Origin: Humulus lupulus
Lineage: Eukaryota > Streptophyta > Magnoliopsida > Rosales > Cannabaceae
Assembly (NCBI RefSeq): GCF_963169125.1
Contig: NC_084802.1
Location: forward strand, 42,912,607-42,976,606
Length of the DNA stretch: 64,000 bases
Reading direction: 5' to 3'
The notes below the pieces were generated by a model. The model saw only the letters and a program-made list of their open reading frames with translations. It was not told the origin of the DNA and did no database searches. This document shows positions 23,095 through 33,953 of the stretch, one piece after another. Each line of letters starts with the position of its first letter. Within the stretch, counting starts at the first letter, position 1. The position numbers and the translations under genes are program-made.

Positions 23095-24397
23095 TTTTTG
23101 CAAAAGATCAATTTCTTTACTCAAAGAAGTAATTTCATCATTTTTGGAAGCAATAGTCATCTCAAGTTCTTCAATTTTTTCAACAAATTTTTTATTATTG
23201 CTAGCCATTAGTCGATTCTCAGAGCAAACTTTCAGCCATTGATCATACATTATTTTATAAGACTCTTTTAATGACTCCTCATCTAAGTCAGAATCATCAA
23301 AATCAATGTCAGAATTCTCATTATTTTGAATAGAATTATTAAGATATAACACATCCTTGTAATCAACTGAAGAAAAAACCATACCTTTGTGAACAGAGGT
23401 TAAGGCAACACTATTTTCCTCCTCATCACTCTGTTCAGAGTCTTGATCACTCCATGTGGCTGTCATGACTTTCTTTTTCTTTAAGGTATTTGCACACTCA
23501 GATTGAATGTGTCCAAATCCTTCACATTCCCTACATTGAATACCCTTTTTATTAGTCTCAAAGGGTTTAGAAAAATTACCTTTTGGGTTTCTGGATATGG
23601 CCTTTTTGTTTCCCAATTTCTTTATGTATTTTTGAAATTTTTTTGTCAACAGAGTCATCTCATCATCCGAACTTTCCTTCTTTTCTTTAGAAGATTTCAA
23701 GGCAATAAATTTCTCCTTGATTTCTTCTGTCTTACCTTTTTGTCTAATTTGTTGGTTTAGTTCAAAAGTTCAGAGTGAACCCATCAATTATTCTACTTTT
23801 ATTTTGTCCAGATCTTTTGCTTCTTCAATTGCAGTTAGCTTCGTCTGAAACCTGTCAGGAAGAACTCTAACTATTTTTTGAACCAAAAAATTATCTTCAA
23901 GTTTCTCACCAAGAGCAAAATATTCGTTAGCAATATCTGACAATTTCTCATAAAATTCAGTGAGGGTTTCATTTTCATTCATTTTCAAATTTTCAAATTT
24001 TGTTGTGAGCATAACAAGCCTAGAACGCTTGACATCAACAGTTCCTTCAAATTGAGTTTGAAGGATTTGCCAAGCATCTTTGGATGAAACACAAAATCAA
24101 TTTAATGTAACATTCACCAACACCATTAAAAATAGCATGTAATTCTTTATTATTGTAAATGGACAGTTTATCTTCAGCATCACTCCAATCAAGTTTAGAT
24201 TTTATCTTAGTTACATCATCGCTTTCTGCTGGAGGAGTCCAACCACTTAAAACAGCTCTCCAAGCCTTTTCATCTTGAGATTTGATGAAGGCTCTTATTC
24301 TAACTTTCCAATATGGATAGTTTGAATCATTGAGTAAAGGGGGGGGGGGGGGGAGGGGGGGGTGAGTTATGGAGCCTCCTTCTATGAAAAAAGCCAT
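23095..24397 (-). pseudogene. SIRE-like copia gag
   Basis: ATG at 24397, just inside the primer site. The N-terminus has GGSITHPPLPPPPPLL and NYPYWKVRIRAFIKSQDEKAW, then the capsid-like region with NENETLTEFYEKLSDIANEY and VLPDRFQTKLTAIEEAKDL (UBN2-type gag), a zinc knuckle CRECEGFGHIQSEC (about 23490-23535), and an acidic and coiled-coil region (DDSDLDEESLKESY; KKFVEKIEELEMTIASK). It would form the nucleocapsid particle. A frameshift occurs near 24100, and stops near 23786-23700. A run of G on the plus strand (24340-24363) encodes the polyproline and looks expanded. The rest of gag continues beyond the Tekay-like insertion at 18843. Confidence 0.9.
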
Positions 24398-24470
24398 TGC
24401 AAGAACAAGAACAACAAACAGAATAAACCAAGATCACACTCAGAAATGAGTGACCCGCTCTAATACCAAT

Positions 24471-25575
24471 TGAAATTCCATTTTTAGTAATTACCAAATT
24501 AATTAAACCATGTGAATTAATTAAAGTGCAGAATGGTAATTAAATATTTAAACAGATTTCAGTTCTGTCGGGACAGAATCCGAACTTGTCACGACAGAAA
24601 CTGAACACAATAAAAAGACAGTGCAACAACAATAAAGAACACAATGGATTTTTACAAGGTTCAGAAACCCTTTCGAATAACCTACTCCTTGGGGCCACGC
24701 TCAGAGAATAAAACCAATTAATAAAGAATCACAAGTACAAAATATTGACTTAAACAAAACAAGACTCCCTCTTGAGATTTGCCGCAACTTTGTTGTACTT
24801 CTCTTCACTAATCTGATCTTGATTGAAACGCTCAACCACTTGAACTCCCTTCAATGGCTAGCGAGTGCTTGCATCCTCCCGACGCAAGGCTTGTAAAAAT
24901 CCTCTCCCGAAGACTTATAAAAGTTGTGTTCAATTTACAATGTGTATTCACTCATGAACGTGGTATAAACTCACCACATAAACTAAACTCTCATATTTCT
25001 ACAAGATCACGTGAATACTATGATTTTGAATACAAATAAGGAACTCTCACAAATATTACAATACACTCACAAATTATGCATCTAAGAGTTCACTATTTCT
25101 CACTGCCTTTAGAGCCTTATTTATAGAGTCTTTTTTCGTGCTCATAAAGGTTGAGAAAGAATTTTCTAATAAAGGAAAGAATAATTGAAGATATTCTTGA
25201 TTGATGAAGAATGGCCTTTTTTAGAAGATGCTGATCCGACAGATACAATTTTGGTGGAGACAGCTAATACCTGTGTCAGATCTAAAAACTCAAGATAGAA
25301 ATAACAATTAATGACTGATTTTTATAAACTAGAGCTACACGAAAATATATAGACAAATATTCCAGAAATGACTTTGAGTAAGTACTGAATATTTGCAAGA
25401 TATTACTTCCATTTATAAACAAATTGTGATAAAATATAATTAAATAAATAATGTAAATATTCCACAAATCACAAGAAATGGAAAGTGAATTCTGAAAAGC
25501 ACAATAAGGGAAACAAAAATTGATCTTTTAATAAAAAAGATATTTCCATAAAATATGCCAATTTTGGGATTTATA
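24471..25575 (-). repeat. 5' LTR of the SIRE-like element
   Basis: Partner of 9261-10341, with strong similarity throughout. It is followed on the element side by the primer site (plus strand CGCTCTAATACCAAT, 24456-24470), complementary to an initiator methionine tRNA end apart from a small mismatch. Confidence 0.93.
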
Positions 25576-25798
25576 GGTTTCACCGACGATATTGTCAATT
25601 CTATACCGAGAACAATTATCCTCGGTACAACCTATACCGAGAACATATTCAATGTCTTCAGTAGAAGTTTTCCTCTACTGACGAGGATGTATCGAGAACC
25701 TTCTACCGAGAACATGTTGTCGGTTAAAGCTGTACTGAGAATATTCGGGCTTCTACTGATGACCTTTGTTCTCGATATAGCCCTTGTTTTTTATAGTG

Positions 25799-26404
25799 TA
25801 CAGTACTCAAGTAAATTTGATAGATCACTTGTTTTTTATCTTAAAAATTAAAAAAAAAAAACTAAGATCGAGAAAAAAAAAGTTGGGAAGAGCTAGAATT
25901 TTATTTGAGAAGCATAAAAATCGGCTAAAACAAATTTGTGAGTATATTATAACTTTAATTAATTAATAAGTTATTGTATTTGTAAAACTCCGCCCCAAAA
26001 AAAAATTATATGGCAAATTACAAAAACGCATACAGTATATGAAAATTGAGTTTGTTGCATTGATAATAAAGAATGATATATTTCAATGATCTTATATAAA
26101 TAGTGTTACTAATGAATTAGAGGTTTTATTTTGCTTTGAGTTGAATTTGTTTTTTTGGCGTGTATAATATGAAAATAGATATTTTGAAATATTAATTAAA
26201 AAAATGGTAATTGATGTTAGATAACTTACTTTGAATTAACATTTAATTTAGAGATTCTTTTACTTTTAAAAAATGTTAGCTTAGAATATTTTTTTCAGAT
26301 ACATTATTAAATTTATTTGATATCTTAAATTTGCACTCATGCGTATGGTACGTAACATAAATTTTTATTATAAAGATACAACGTACACCACATGAATTAT
26401 TGAT
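25799..26404. other. AT-rich interval between two CACTA elements
   Basis: I see only A/T runs and short chance frames. No repeat family, RNA gene or coding segment can be supported. Confidence 0.5.
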
Positions 26405-26819
26405 TCTAGTGAAGAAAAAAATTAGACGTTGCTAGAACACTAATGTTATCGTTGTATCTTTTGGCAAAAACGATGTCGTTACTAGATCTTTGACGCTAAA
26501 AGTCTCTTTCTAGCAACGACTTTCACATTGGCATCACTAGGTCTTTTAACAAAGACTTAGTTGCTAGATGTGTTTAATTTTGTCATTAGAAGTTCTCAAA
26601 ATTTTGATATTCATAGATTTCTAGCAACCATATAATGGAGCTACAGCGACAATATTGTATATATATATATAGTATTTTGATTTAATTAATAACTTCTATT
26701 AAAATTAGATAGTAATAATTTGAAGAAAACAAACAAAAATATATATTAATAGCTTAAATTCATAAACGTTGTTATAGAAAATAAAAAGATGTCCTAACAA
26801 TAAATTAAATAAACTAAAT

Positions 26820-26990
26820 CTAATCCTACTTACTTGGTGCCCAAGGATCAACAAGTGTGGGAGGTTGTGGATGATGAGAAAATCCAAGCTATAGCTAGCG
26901 TTGCATGCCTCTAAGGATCATATGCATTCCCTCATTTCTTGCTTCTCGTCAGTATTAGGCAAAAGTAGAAGAAGTATGTTTGGGTTTTAT
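26820..26990 (-). pseudogene. C-terminal remnant of a CACTA TNPA-like protein
   Basis: The minus strand reads EARNEGMHM, then LGFSHHPQPPTLVDPWAP followed by a stop near 26826. It resembles the C-terminal tail of Ptta/En-Spm transposases, which end in proline-rich segments after a coiled coil. In-frame stops are present. It supports assignment of the surrounding subterminal repeats to a CACTA element. Confidence 0.45.
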
Positions 26991-27159
26991 GCGTTTATAA
27001 AACTATATTTCTTATGTAATTTATTCATTATTAATAAAGTAGTAAAAATTATTTTTGTTCAATCAAATTGCGTTGTTTACATGTTTCATTACATGATTAA
27101 TTATTATTAATACAAACATTTATAAAATCCCGAACATATATATAGTTACAAATATAGTG

Positions 27160-28740
27160 GATTATTATAATTGTAATTATATGTTCAAAAATATTTTGTC
27201 CTAAGATTAAATCAGTAAACTGGATTTTTAATGATTGTGTAATCTACGATAAAATCTACTTACACATCTGGTGTGATATCATATCCAAGACATTGACCAA
27301 GTAGATAAGATCGGATGTATTTGGTTACATTGGACTAGACCAATATTGATTATTGACAAGATAATTAAGTATTGTTATTATCTAATCTAATCATATCACA
27401 ACGTTGACCATAGGTCAATTCAATCTTAATTTTGAGTGATTAATATTTTGTTAATTGTATCATTCAAGTCTTTTGATTTGTTTGTTACCAACTTACCCTG
27501 CGGACTAGCTCATATTTACGTATTGGAGATTTGGTAGTATAATTGAGTGAGAGTATTTATCATAGATATGAAATCTATAGCTTCTGTTTAAGAAGTAAAA
27601 CGATGATTTCCTTATAGCTTGACTCAAGTGTTAAATGATAGAGTACTCATTTCTGTAATTAAATTTACGTAAATAGCATTTACAAGTTTGTGGGAGTTAA
27701 GGATAAAATATCAATGAGGGGTAAAACAGTAATTTTCACCCGTCTCATTAGTATATCATCTATAGATGATTGAATGATGGTTATAGTTATAACAATGAGT
27801 TACGTTTTTATATTTGGTGTAAAGCATTCTATGAATTCAAGAGTGCAATTATGAGTCTATAGTGGAGTCACGAAGAAAGGTAGTGAGATTATTTGTTATA
27901 AATAAACTCACGATAACTTATTGGAGCTTGAGTTCATGGATTCATGGTCCCCATATCATCTCTTATCAAAATGAACTTAGTAGTCTTAAACAACTAATTT
28001 AATTAGTAATTATAAAAATATCACATTGTTTAGGTCAATGAAAATAAATAATGTTAAATTATTTATTGATATTTTGTGAGAAAAGAAATAGAAGAAACTT
28101 TGAGGTTTTTATTGCAAAGTCTAAAAAAGAGAGTATTATAGCCAATTAAGACATTTTGTTAATATTGATAGATTGATATTAATATTAATAAAATGAATTA
28201 AATAAATGTCAAAATTATAATTGATTAATTTTGACAAGTATTTAATTAATTATAATTATTAAATAAATTAATTAAAATGATAAACTAAAGCCTATTTTAT
28301 GAGCTAGCTAATTGCCTATATATATACTAGTGTTATAGAATGCATTAGGCAAGATGAATTTGACAAGGTAAAAATTCACTACTAATATTCTATACTTAAT
28401 CATCCACTTTCTCTTAGTTTTCTCTTTAGGAATTCTCTTATCATGTGTTGAGACTTGCTCACACAAACACTAGGTTGTTTTAGAGAAAGACTTGGAAGAC
28501 TATGATCTTGTTTCAAAGTGGTTTGGATTCCTTACAATGCCTAGCATTCAACAAAGAAAAAATGATAGGGAATTCAAATAGTGTAATCATTGTTCTGCTA
28601 TGCATCTTATAAGTACTCTATTAGTTTTGTTATTGTATTTATGTTTCTCTGTAATATTTACATGCTTGTATGATTTTATGTTTTCTACTATGTATATTGT
28701 TTTCAATATATATATATATTTATAAAGAGCATGCAATACA
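27160..28740 (+). repeat. Old SIRE/Maximus-type LTR fragment
   Basis: Blocks such as GAGTGCAATTATGAGTCTAT (27839-27858), ATAGTGGAGT and TTCATGGTCCCCATA correspond in order to blocks in the LTR at 45206-47437 (GAGTGCAGTCTCATATTTAT, GGTCCATAGGTCCCCATAG). It is therefore a diverged member of the same LTR superfamily. No duplication or exact ends were found. The sequence is otherwise AT-rich and non-coding. Confidence 0.5.
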
Positions 28741-29026
28741 CTTATATAAATGAGATCCTACAAAGTACTCTCAGTCTCTCTTGGACCCTTGAGCTATTCT
28801 TATCCATGGCCATGATGCTTTCGAAACAGCGATTCACCAAAGGCGATGTCATCTTCTTCAAGCGCAAACGTACTCACAGCTGATGAATTCTAGACAAATT
28901 ATGGCTGATGCATGTCACGCACCTCCATGAGCTTATGATGTATATATAATAAAATTTATTTATGTTTTAAAAAAAAAGCTATTTATTTAATTATTTAAAC
29001 TTCTTTTATTTCTTAAGCTTATTAAT
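28741..29026. other. Unassigned spacer with a short non-repetitive patch
   Basis: The patch 28780-28925 has higher GC than its surroundings and includes a 25-codon frame from ATG at 28806 (AMMLSKQRFTKGDVIFFKRK). Nothing identifies it. The rest is AT-rich. Confidence 0.35.
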
Positions 29027-29800
29027 TTTTTTTTTTGGTAAATCAGTGTATAGCATACCTGTGTATAGCATGAATTTCCAATTTACAACCTAAGCAGCAC
29101 CACATTAAAAAGGCTTGGCATGAATCTATTACAATTGCTCAAACCAATCTCTATCTATCATTTGTATCTTGTTAGGCATAATACTTCTAACTCTATGCTT
29201 TACATTATATTGAATTCTTTGTGTAATTATGGCTACTGCATAAACTTTTTGACTCCACAATGCCTCATTTCTGCACCACCAAATCTGATAAACCAAAGCT
29301 GTCAGAGCAGCTAAAATAACTTGCTTCCGAAAATAATTTAGTCTTGCCTTAGCTATCCATCTTAGCAACTTGTGTATTGTATTCGCTTCTGTTTGCCAAC
29401 CCAATCAACTCTTGATTTGCCTCAGGCATTGAGAGCTCAAGTAACACTCAAAATAGACATGTTCTCGGGTTTCCTTGTTTCTTCCACACAAAAGACATTG
29501 ATCATCAGTTGTTATGTTAAATTTGAACAATCTATCTTTCATTTGCAACATATCCAGTACTGCAAGCCATAGTATAAATCTATGCTTCAGAATTGTGGTT
29601 CTATTCCAGACCTCCCTATGCCATTGAACCTTTTGTTGAGAAGAAACAATAGTTTTGTACCCGCCATCTATCTTATAAACCCCATTTGAGAGATGACGAA
29701 TCAGATTAAGGTCCTTGAACTTCTCCTTTACTTTGACAATATGTTTCCAGTACCAACTACTGGCACTCGGGGCCTTGTAGGCTCACCAATCTTCATCACC
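29027..29800 (-). mobile_element. 5'-truncated L1-type LINE tail (zf-RVT region)
   Basis: The minus strand encodes the C-terminal reverse-transcriptase zinc-binding region common at the end of plant LINE ORF2: VQWHREVWNRT, FILWLAVLDMLQMKDRL, then CLLCGRNKETREHVYFEC, followed by LTALVYQIWWCRNEAL. A stop separates two frames near 29405. A T run at about 29027-29038 on the plus strand would be the poly(A) tail. The element is 5'-truncated, as is usual for LINEs. No target duplication was recognised. Similar zf-RVT tails occur as isolated genomic copies, so domestication cannot be excluded but is unlikely given the stop. Confidence 0.8.
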
Positions 29801-30503
29801 AATATACACAAGATGTATCCATCGAAAAAGCATAAAAAAAGTGTAAATTTTTTACCTTCACATTTGTCTTTTACTTATATATATATTTTTTAATTTAAAT
29901 TTATAATTTTATGTAATTTATTATTTACCCAATGTTTAAATTCATTATTTCACTTATGAATTCTTTGTTTATATTTTGATTAAATACCAATTAATTAACT
30001 TAACAATTTTTTTATTTAAGAATTTGATTAATAAATGTGTAAATTGATTTTTTTTAAAACAAATATTTTTTTTAATTTATTTTAAGTAAAAATATATATT
30101 ATTATTTTTTTAAAAAGGGCAACATATCAATGCAATTTTAAAATCCCCCCCCCCCCCCCCCCCCCTCCCCCCCAAACCCCAAAAAAAAAACACATACAAC
30201 ACTACACTACACTTTTGTCAACCTATTTTTTTTTTTAACATAACTTTTTTTATATACAATCTAGCCAATACATCCTCATCCATAACTTAACATTATACAA
30301 TACCAAAAACTTAACATTTAATATTTACATATTACAATTAAATATATATATTTATATATAACTCACCAAAAGGATGCGAGGACGAACAATATGAGTTTCA
30401 TTGCTGGAGTTGAGAGAGAGAGAGAGAGGAGAAAAAAAAACCAAATCTGTAGAAAGGAGGACATGGCTGAGGAAGAGGTGAGTGTGATTCCAAAGGAGAG
30501 TAG
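29801..30503. repeat. AT-rich spacer with a long poly-C tract and GA microsatellite
   Basis: The poly-C tract (30146-30177, about 30 C with one T) is followed by an A run, and a GAGAGA run lies at 30413-30429. The 30400-30498 part resembles a leader sequence of the enclosing CACTA element. No gene is seen. Confidence 0.6.
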
Positions 30504-30933
30504 TATTAGAAGTTATTACAGTATCTAGAATGCTCTGGAATTCTAGAATGTACTAGGAAGAACATAGAACATTCTAGAAAGTTCTGGAAGAAACTTAAAA
30601 GTCATTAGCAACTCTAAAATGCTCTAGGAAATTCTAGAATGTTCTAGAAAGAACTAGGAGAAACCTAGAACATTATAGATAGTTCTAGAATTATTTAGAA
30701 AATAATAGAGAATAGTTAATTACTTAGAAAGTTAGAAAATTCTAGAAAGTTTTAGATGACTCATTGGTTGCCTATAAATACAAGTGTAATGTGTGCCTAA
30801 AAAGGAAGAGAGAAAATAGTCCCAAGTGTGTGTGATTACAAGAGTGTCGAAGAGAGTCCATTTGTTAAAAGTGTTCTAAGCTTGTATTACTCTTCAATAA
30901 TAATAAAAGTGTTGTAATTTTTTCTACTCTACA
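30504..30933 (+). repeat. 5' LTR of the copia element
   Basis: It starts TATTAGAAG (the 3' copy has TGTTAGAAG, so the first G has mutated) and ends CTCTACA before the primer site. The U3 part (30520-30760) is densely packed with TTCTAGAA words; TATAAATA is at 30773-30780. Confidence 0.93.
30541..30760 (+). promoter_or_regulatory. Cluster of heat-shock elements in the copia LTR
   Basis: Heat-shock factor binds alternating GAA/TTC units spaced by two bases. Two runs here have four perfect consecutive units: TTCTAGAAAGTTCTGGAA at 30572-30589 and TTCTAGAATGTTCTAGAA at 30632-30649. Further two-unit sites lie at 30541-30548, 30683-30690 and about 30749-30757. They are 25-230 bp upstream of the TATA box at 30773, a typical promoter position. 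The heat-activated ONSEN/ATCOPIA78 element of Arabidopsis carries comparable sites, so heat induction of this family is a reasonable inference. Confidence 0.75.
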
Positions 30934-31050
30934 AGTGGTATCAGAGCTAGGTTTGTCAAGTTTGTGGAGCTTCTTATTATTGTCCACAATAAGTTTGTGA
31001 AGCTTACAAGTTCTGTTAAGCTTGTTTGGTAATTTGTTTGCCAAATCACG

Positions 31051-32068
31051 ATGGGTAATGCTCAAGTAATTGGCGGAGTGAAGAAGCTCAACAACCAGAA
31101 TTACAACACTTGGTCAACATTGATCGAGTCATACCTCCAAGGCCAAGATTTGTGGGAAGTCGTATGCTGGAGCTTTGAAGAAATGGAATATCAAAGTTGG
31201 AAAGGATATGTTTGCAATCAAGACTAGGGTTGAAGAGGAAATGCTAGAACACAGCAGGCATGCTGAATCACCAAAGGAGGCTTGGGACACTTTTGTCACA
31301 CTCTTCTCAAATAAGAATGATGCAAGGCTACAGTTGCTAGAGAATGAGCTCTTGGCAGTCTCACAACAAGAGATGACAATCAACCAATATTTTAACAAGG
31401 TAAAATCTCTTTGTCGTGAGATCTTGGATTTAGAGCCTAGTTCTAAAATTCCACAAGTAAGAATGAAAAGAATAATTATTCATGGGTTAAGGCCTGAATA
31501 TAGAAGTTTTGTTACCGCAATAAAAGATTGGCCAACCCAACCTTCTCTTGTTGAGTTTGAGAATTTGCTAGCTGATCAAGAATCTTTGGCTAAGAAAATT
31601 TTAGGAGTTTCACTAAAGAGTGAAGAAGATCAAGCACTCTTTAGCAACAAAAGACAAGGGCGACTGAGGCAACATAATAACATCGGAAGTAATGAAAAGT
31701 CACGTAAACAACAAAAACAAAGCTTTCAATCAGGGGAAGCTCAAGAGAATCTTGATAAGAGTAGTTGGACGAGTAAACAAAGGAACTTTCGATGCTATAA
31801 TTGTTATAGAAAGGGGCACATTGCAAATCATTGTTATTCAAAGAATCATGTCGAAGGCAATCCAGCTACCTCCAAAAAGACGATTAATACCGAAGAAGAA
31901 TGGGATTTCGAAGCATCTTTTGCGGTAGCAAAGTCCGAGAAGAAGGATGCAAGCTCTGAAGAATTGGCATTGGCAGCAGTCATCCCAGAACAAATTAAAT
32001 ACAAGAGAGATTGGATTATTCATTTCAGATGCTCAAATCATATGACTGGAGATAAGGAGAAGCTATGA
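31051..32068 (+). pseudogene. Copia gag
   Basis: ATG at 31051 opens GNAQVIGGVKKLNNQNYNTW, and a frameshift near 31165-31175 moves into the frame that continues to 32068. The middle has the UBN2-type gag text KEAWDTFVTLFSNKNDARL, MTINQYFNKVKSLC and HGLRPEYRSFVTAI, then a zinc knuckle CYNCYRKGHIANHC (about 31793-31834). The end runs into protease, where the expected catalytic Asp-Ser-Gly before CSNHMTG reads His-Phe-Arg. Gag would build the virus-like particle; the frameshift and the lost protease Asp make this copy inactive. Confidence 0.9.
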
Positions 32069-33660
32069 GATGTAACATAATACAAAGGAGAACGTGTAGT
32101 GGTAACTGCAAATAATTCAAGGCTGCCAATCACTCACATCGGTAAGGTAGATGTAGTACCTCACTCTAGTTCTAATCAAGTTCAATTACAAAATGTTTAT
32201 CATGTGCTTGGAATGAAGAAAAATCTACTATCAGTAGCATAATTGGCATCATCAGGAAATTATGTCCTATTTGGTCCTAATGATGTTAAGATTTATCGAA
32301 ATCTTAAGATTTTTGGGAAACCATTGATAGAAGGGCGAAGATTAGAATCTATCTACGTTATGACAGCTGAGACTGCTTACGTAGATAAGGTTCGAAAAAA
32401 TGAGACATCAGACTTATGGCACGCCAGACTATGACATGTTGGTTACGACAAATTAAAGGCGATGAAGGAGAAAATGTTGGTCAAAGGTCTTCCACAACTT
32501 AATGTCAAAAGTGACACTGTTTGTGCCAGATATCAATATGGGAAGCACCAATTTCCATGCAAGGAGTCAAATTTCAAGTCTACAGCTCACTTGGACGTGT
32601 TCACTTTGATGTATTTGGACGAATCAAGAAATTTTCATTTAGTGGAATGTGTTACATGGTGACGTTCATGGATGACTTCTCAGGTATGTATAGGCTTACT
32701 TCATGAAAGAAAAATCTTAGACTCTAGAAAAGTTTAAGGAACTTAAAGAACAAGTAGAAGGAGAAGTAGGAAGAAAAATTTGATGCCTGCGCACTGATAA
32801 TGGGGGAGAATATACATCTGCTGAGTTCTCTCAATACTTACAAAAGTATAAGATACGTCATCAGTTGACGTGTCCCCATACACCACAACAAAATGATGTA
32901 GCAGAAATAAAGAATCGACACATTGCTGAGACTTGTTGAAGTATGTTACATGCAAAGAATGTGTCAGGAAGATTTTGGGCTGAAGGAATGAGAACAACAG
33001 CTCATATCATTAACAGGCTTCCTCAACCCAAGCTTGGCTTTGTATCACCCATTGAGAAACTGTGGAAAATAAATCCCACAGTGAGTCATTTTCGTGTCTT
33101 TGGTTGTGTATGCTATGCCTTCATACCAGATCACTTGCGTAGAAAATTTGATAAAAAGGTTATCAAGTGCATCTTTGTGGGATATGACAGTCAAAGAAAA
33201 TGGTGGAAATGTTGCGATCCGACTAGTGGTCGATACTATGTATCAAGGAATGTTGTGTTTGATGAAACATCTTCATGGTGGTCTCCTCAAATGGTCATGC
33301 AACCTGATTCAAAAGAAATTGAAGAAAAATTTCTTTTGAAAGAAGAAGAAGAGCAAGCATGATGAGCAAGCCCTGATAACAAAGAACAGTTAGAGGAGTT
33401 AGGTTCTAGTGAGGAGTCAGGGCATAGGGCAATTCAGAATCCTTAGAAAATAGGAGATCATCAAAGCACACCAAATGAAGATGAATCACCACAAGATGAG
33501 AGTTCGCAAAACAATCTAAGGAGGTCAACCCGATGACCAAAGCCAAATCTTAAGTATGCAAATGCAGCATTGGCAAAGGAGGAAGCAAAAGAACTATTAT
33601 CATATGAAGAAATAAGAAAAAAAAAACTATTAACAAGAAGAAGCTTGAAGAGATTCGGTA
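32069..33660 (+). pseudogene. Copia protease end and integrase, joined to pol terminus (RT deleted)
   Basis: Recognisable in order: [14 protein letters not shown]; pre-integrase DLWHARL..HVGYDKLKAM; integrase core pieces [19 protein letters not shown] and a degenerate [14 protein letters not shown]; then NRLPQPKLGFVSPIEKLW and FRVFGCVCYAFIPDHLR to VSRNVVFDE (about 33265). The text then passes through an acidic linker to RRSTRPKPNPKY-like sequence and straight to RSLKRFGNEG before the polypurine tract. The RT and RNase H domains, about 1.5-2 kb in relatives, are missing. Stops and frameshifts occur at 32066, 32241, 32433, 32660-32710 and 32938. Confidence 0.88.
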
Positions 33661-33671
33661 ATGAGGGGGAG

Positions 33672-33953
33672 TGTTAGAAGTCATTACCGTATCTAGAATT
33701 CTAGAATGTACTAGGAAGAACATAGAACATTTTAGAAAGTTCTGGAAGAAACTTAAAAGTCATTAGCAACTCTAGAATGCTCTAGGAAATTCCAGAATGT
33801 TTAGAAAGTACTAGGAGAAACCAACATTATAGAAAATTCTAGAATTATTTAGAAAATAGTAGAAAAATAGTTAATTACTTAGAAAGTTAGAAAATTCTAG
33901 AAAGTTTTAGATGACTCCTTGGTTGCCTATAAATACAAGTGTAATAAGTGCCT
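33672..33953 (+). repeat. 3' LTR of the copia element, first part
   Basis: Starts TGTTAGAAGTCATTACC after the polypurine tract and runs to the TGCCT target of the Retand insertion. In this copy the heat-shock arrays are eroded (for example TTTTAGAA and TTCCAGAATGTTTAGAA), unlike the 5' LTR. The second part is at 51314-51447 (51309-51313 being the duplicated target). Confidence 0.93.

Larger units (their letters stand above)
9261..25575 (-). mobile_element. SIRE/Maximus-like Ty1/copia retrotransposon with extra ORF
   Basis: Two LTRs (9261-10341 and 24471-25575) share near-identical sequence, and the element is flanked by the 5-bp duplication GGTTT (9256-9260, 25576-25580). It reads on the minus strand: 5' LTR at the right, a primer site TGGTATTAGAGCGG (24453-24469 region, initiator-Met tRNA type), gag, pol in the copia order protease-integrase-RT-RNase H, an additional ORF, a polypurine tract (10342-10354) and the 3' LTR. 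The gag opening (GGSITHPPLPPP, NYPYWKVRIRAFIKS) and the post-pol ORF are typical of the SIRE lineage. It carries a Tekay-like insertion (18849-23089) and an unclassified insert (about 11466-13130). All of its genes are broken. Confidence 0.95.
5786..25798 (+). mobile_element. CACTA element, family B, hosting nested retrotransposons
   Basis: The right end reads TTGTTTTTTATAGTG (ending 25798), the reverse complement of a CACTA terminus. The left end at 5786 (TACCACAACAAAAAATG) is a mutated CACTA terminus. Both are flanked by TAC (5783-5785, 25799-25801), a 3-bp duplication as expected for CACTA. Subterminal arrays of ACCGAGAACA/TTCTCGGT palindromes occur at 5809-5905, 9186-9232 and 25600-25790, and differ from those of family A. 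The element's own DNA is only about 3.7 kb (5786-9260 plus 25576-25798); the rest is a SIRE-like copia insertion. The left terminus assignment is less sure than the right. Confidence 0.78.

Noticed and set aside
29129..29404. Host reverse-transcriptase-like gene
   Set aside because: It is the C-terminal zf-RVT end of a 5'-truncated LINE with a T run at the proper side and an in-frame stop upstream.
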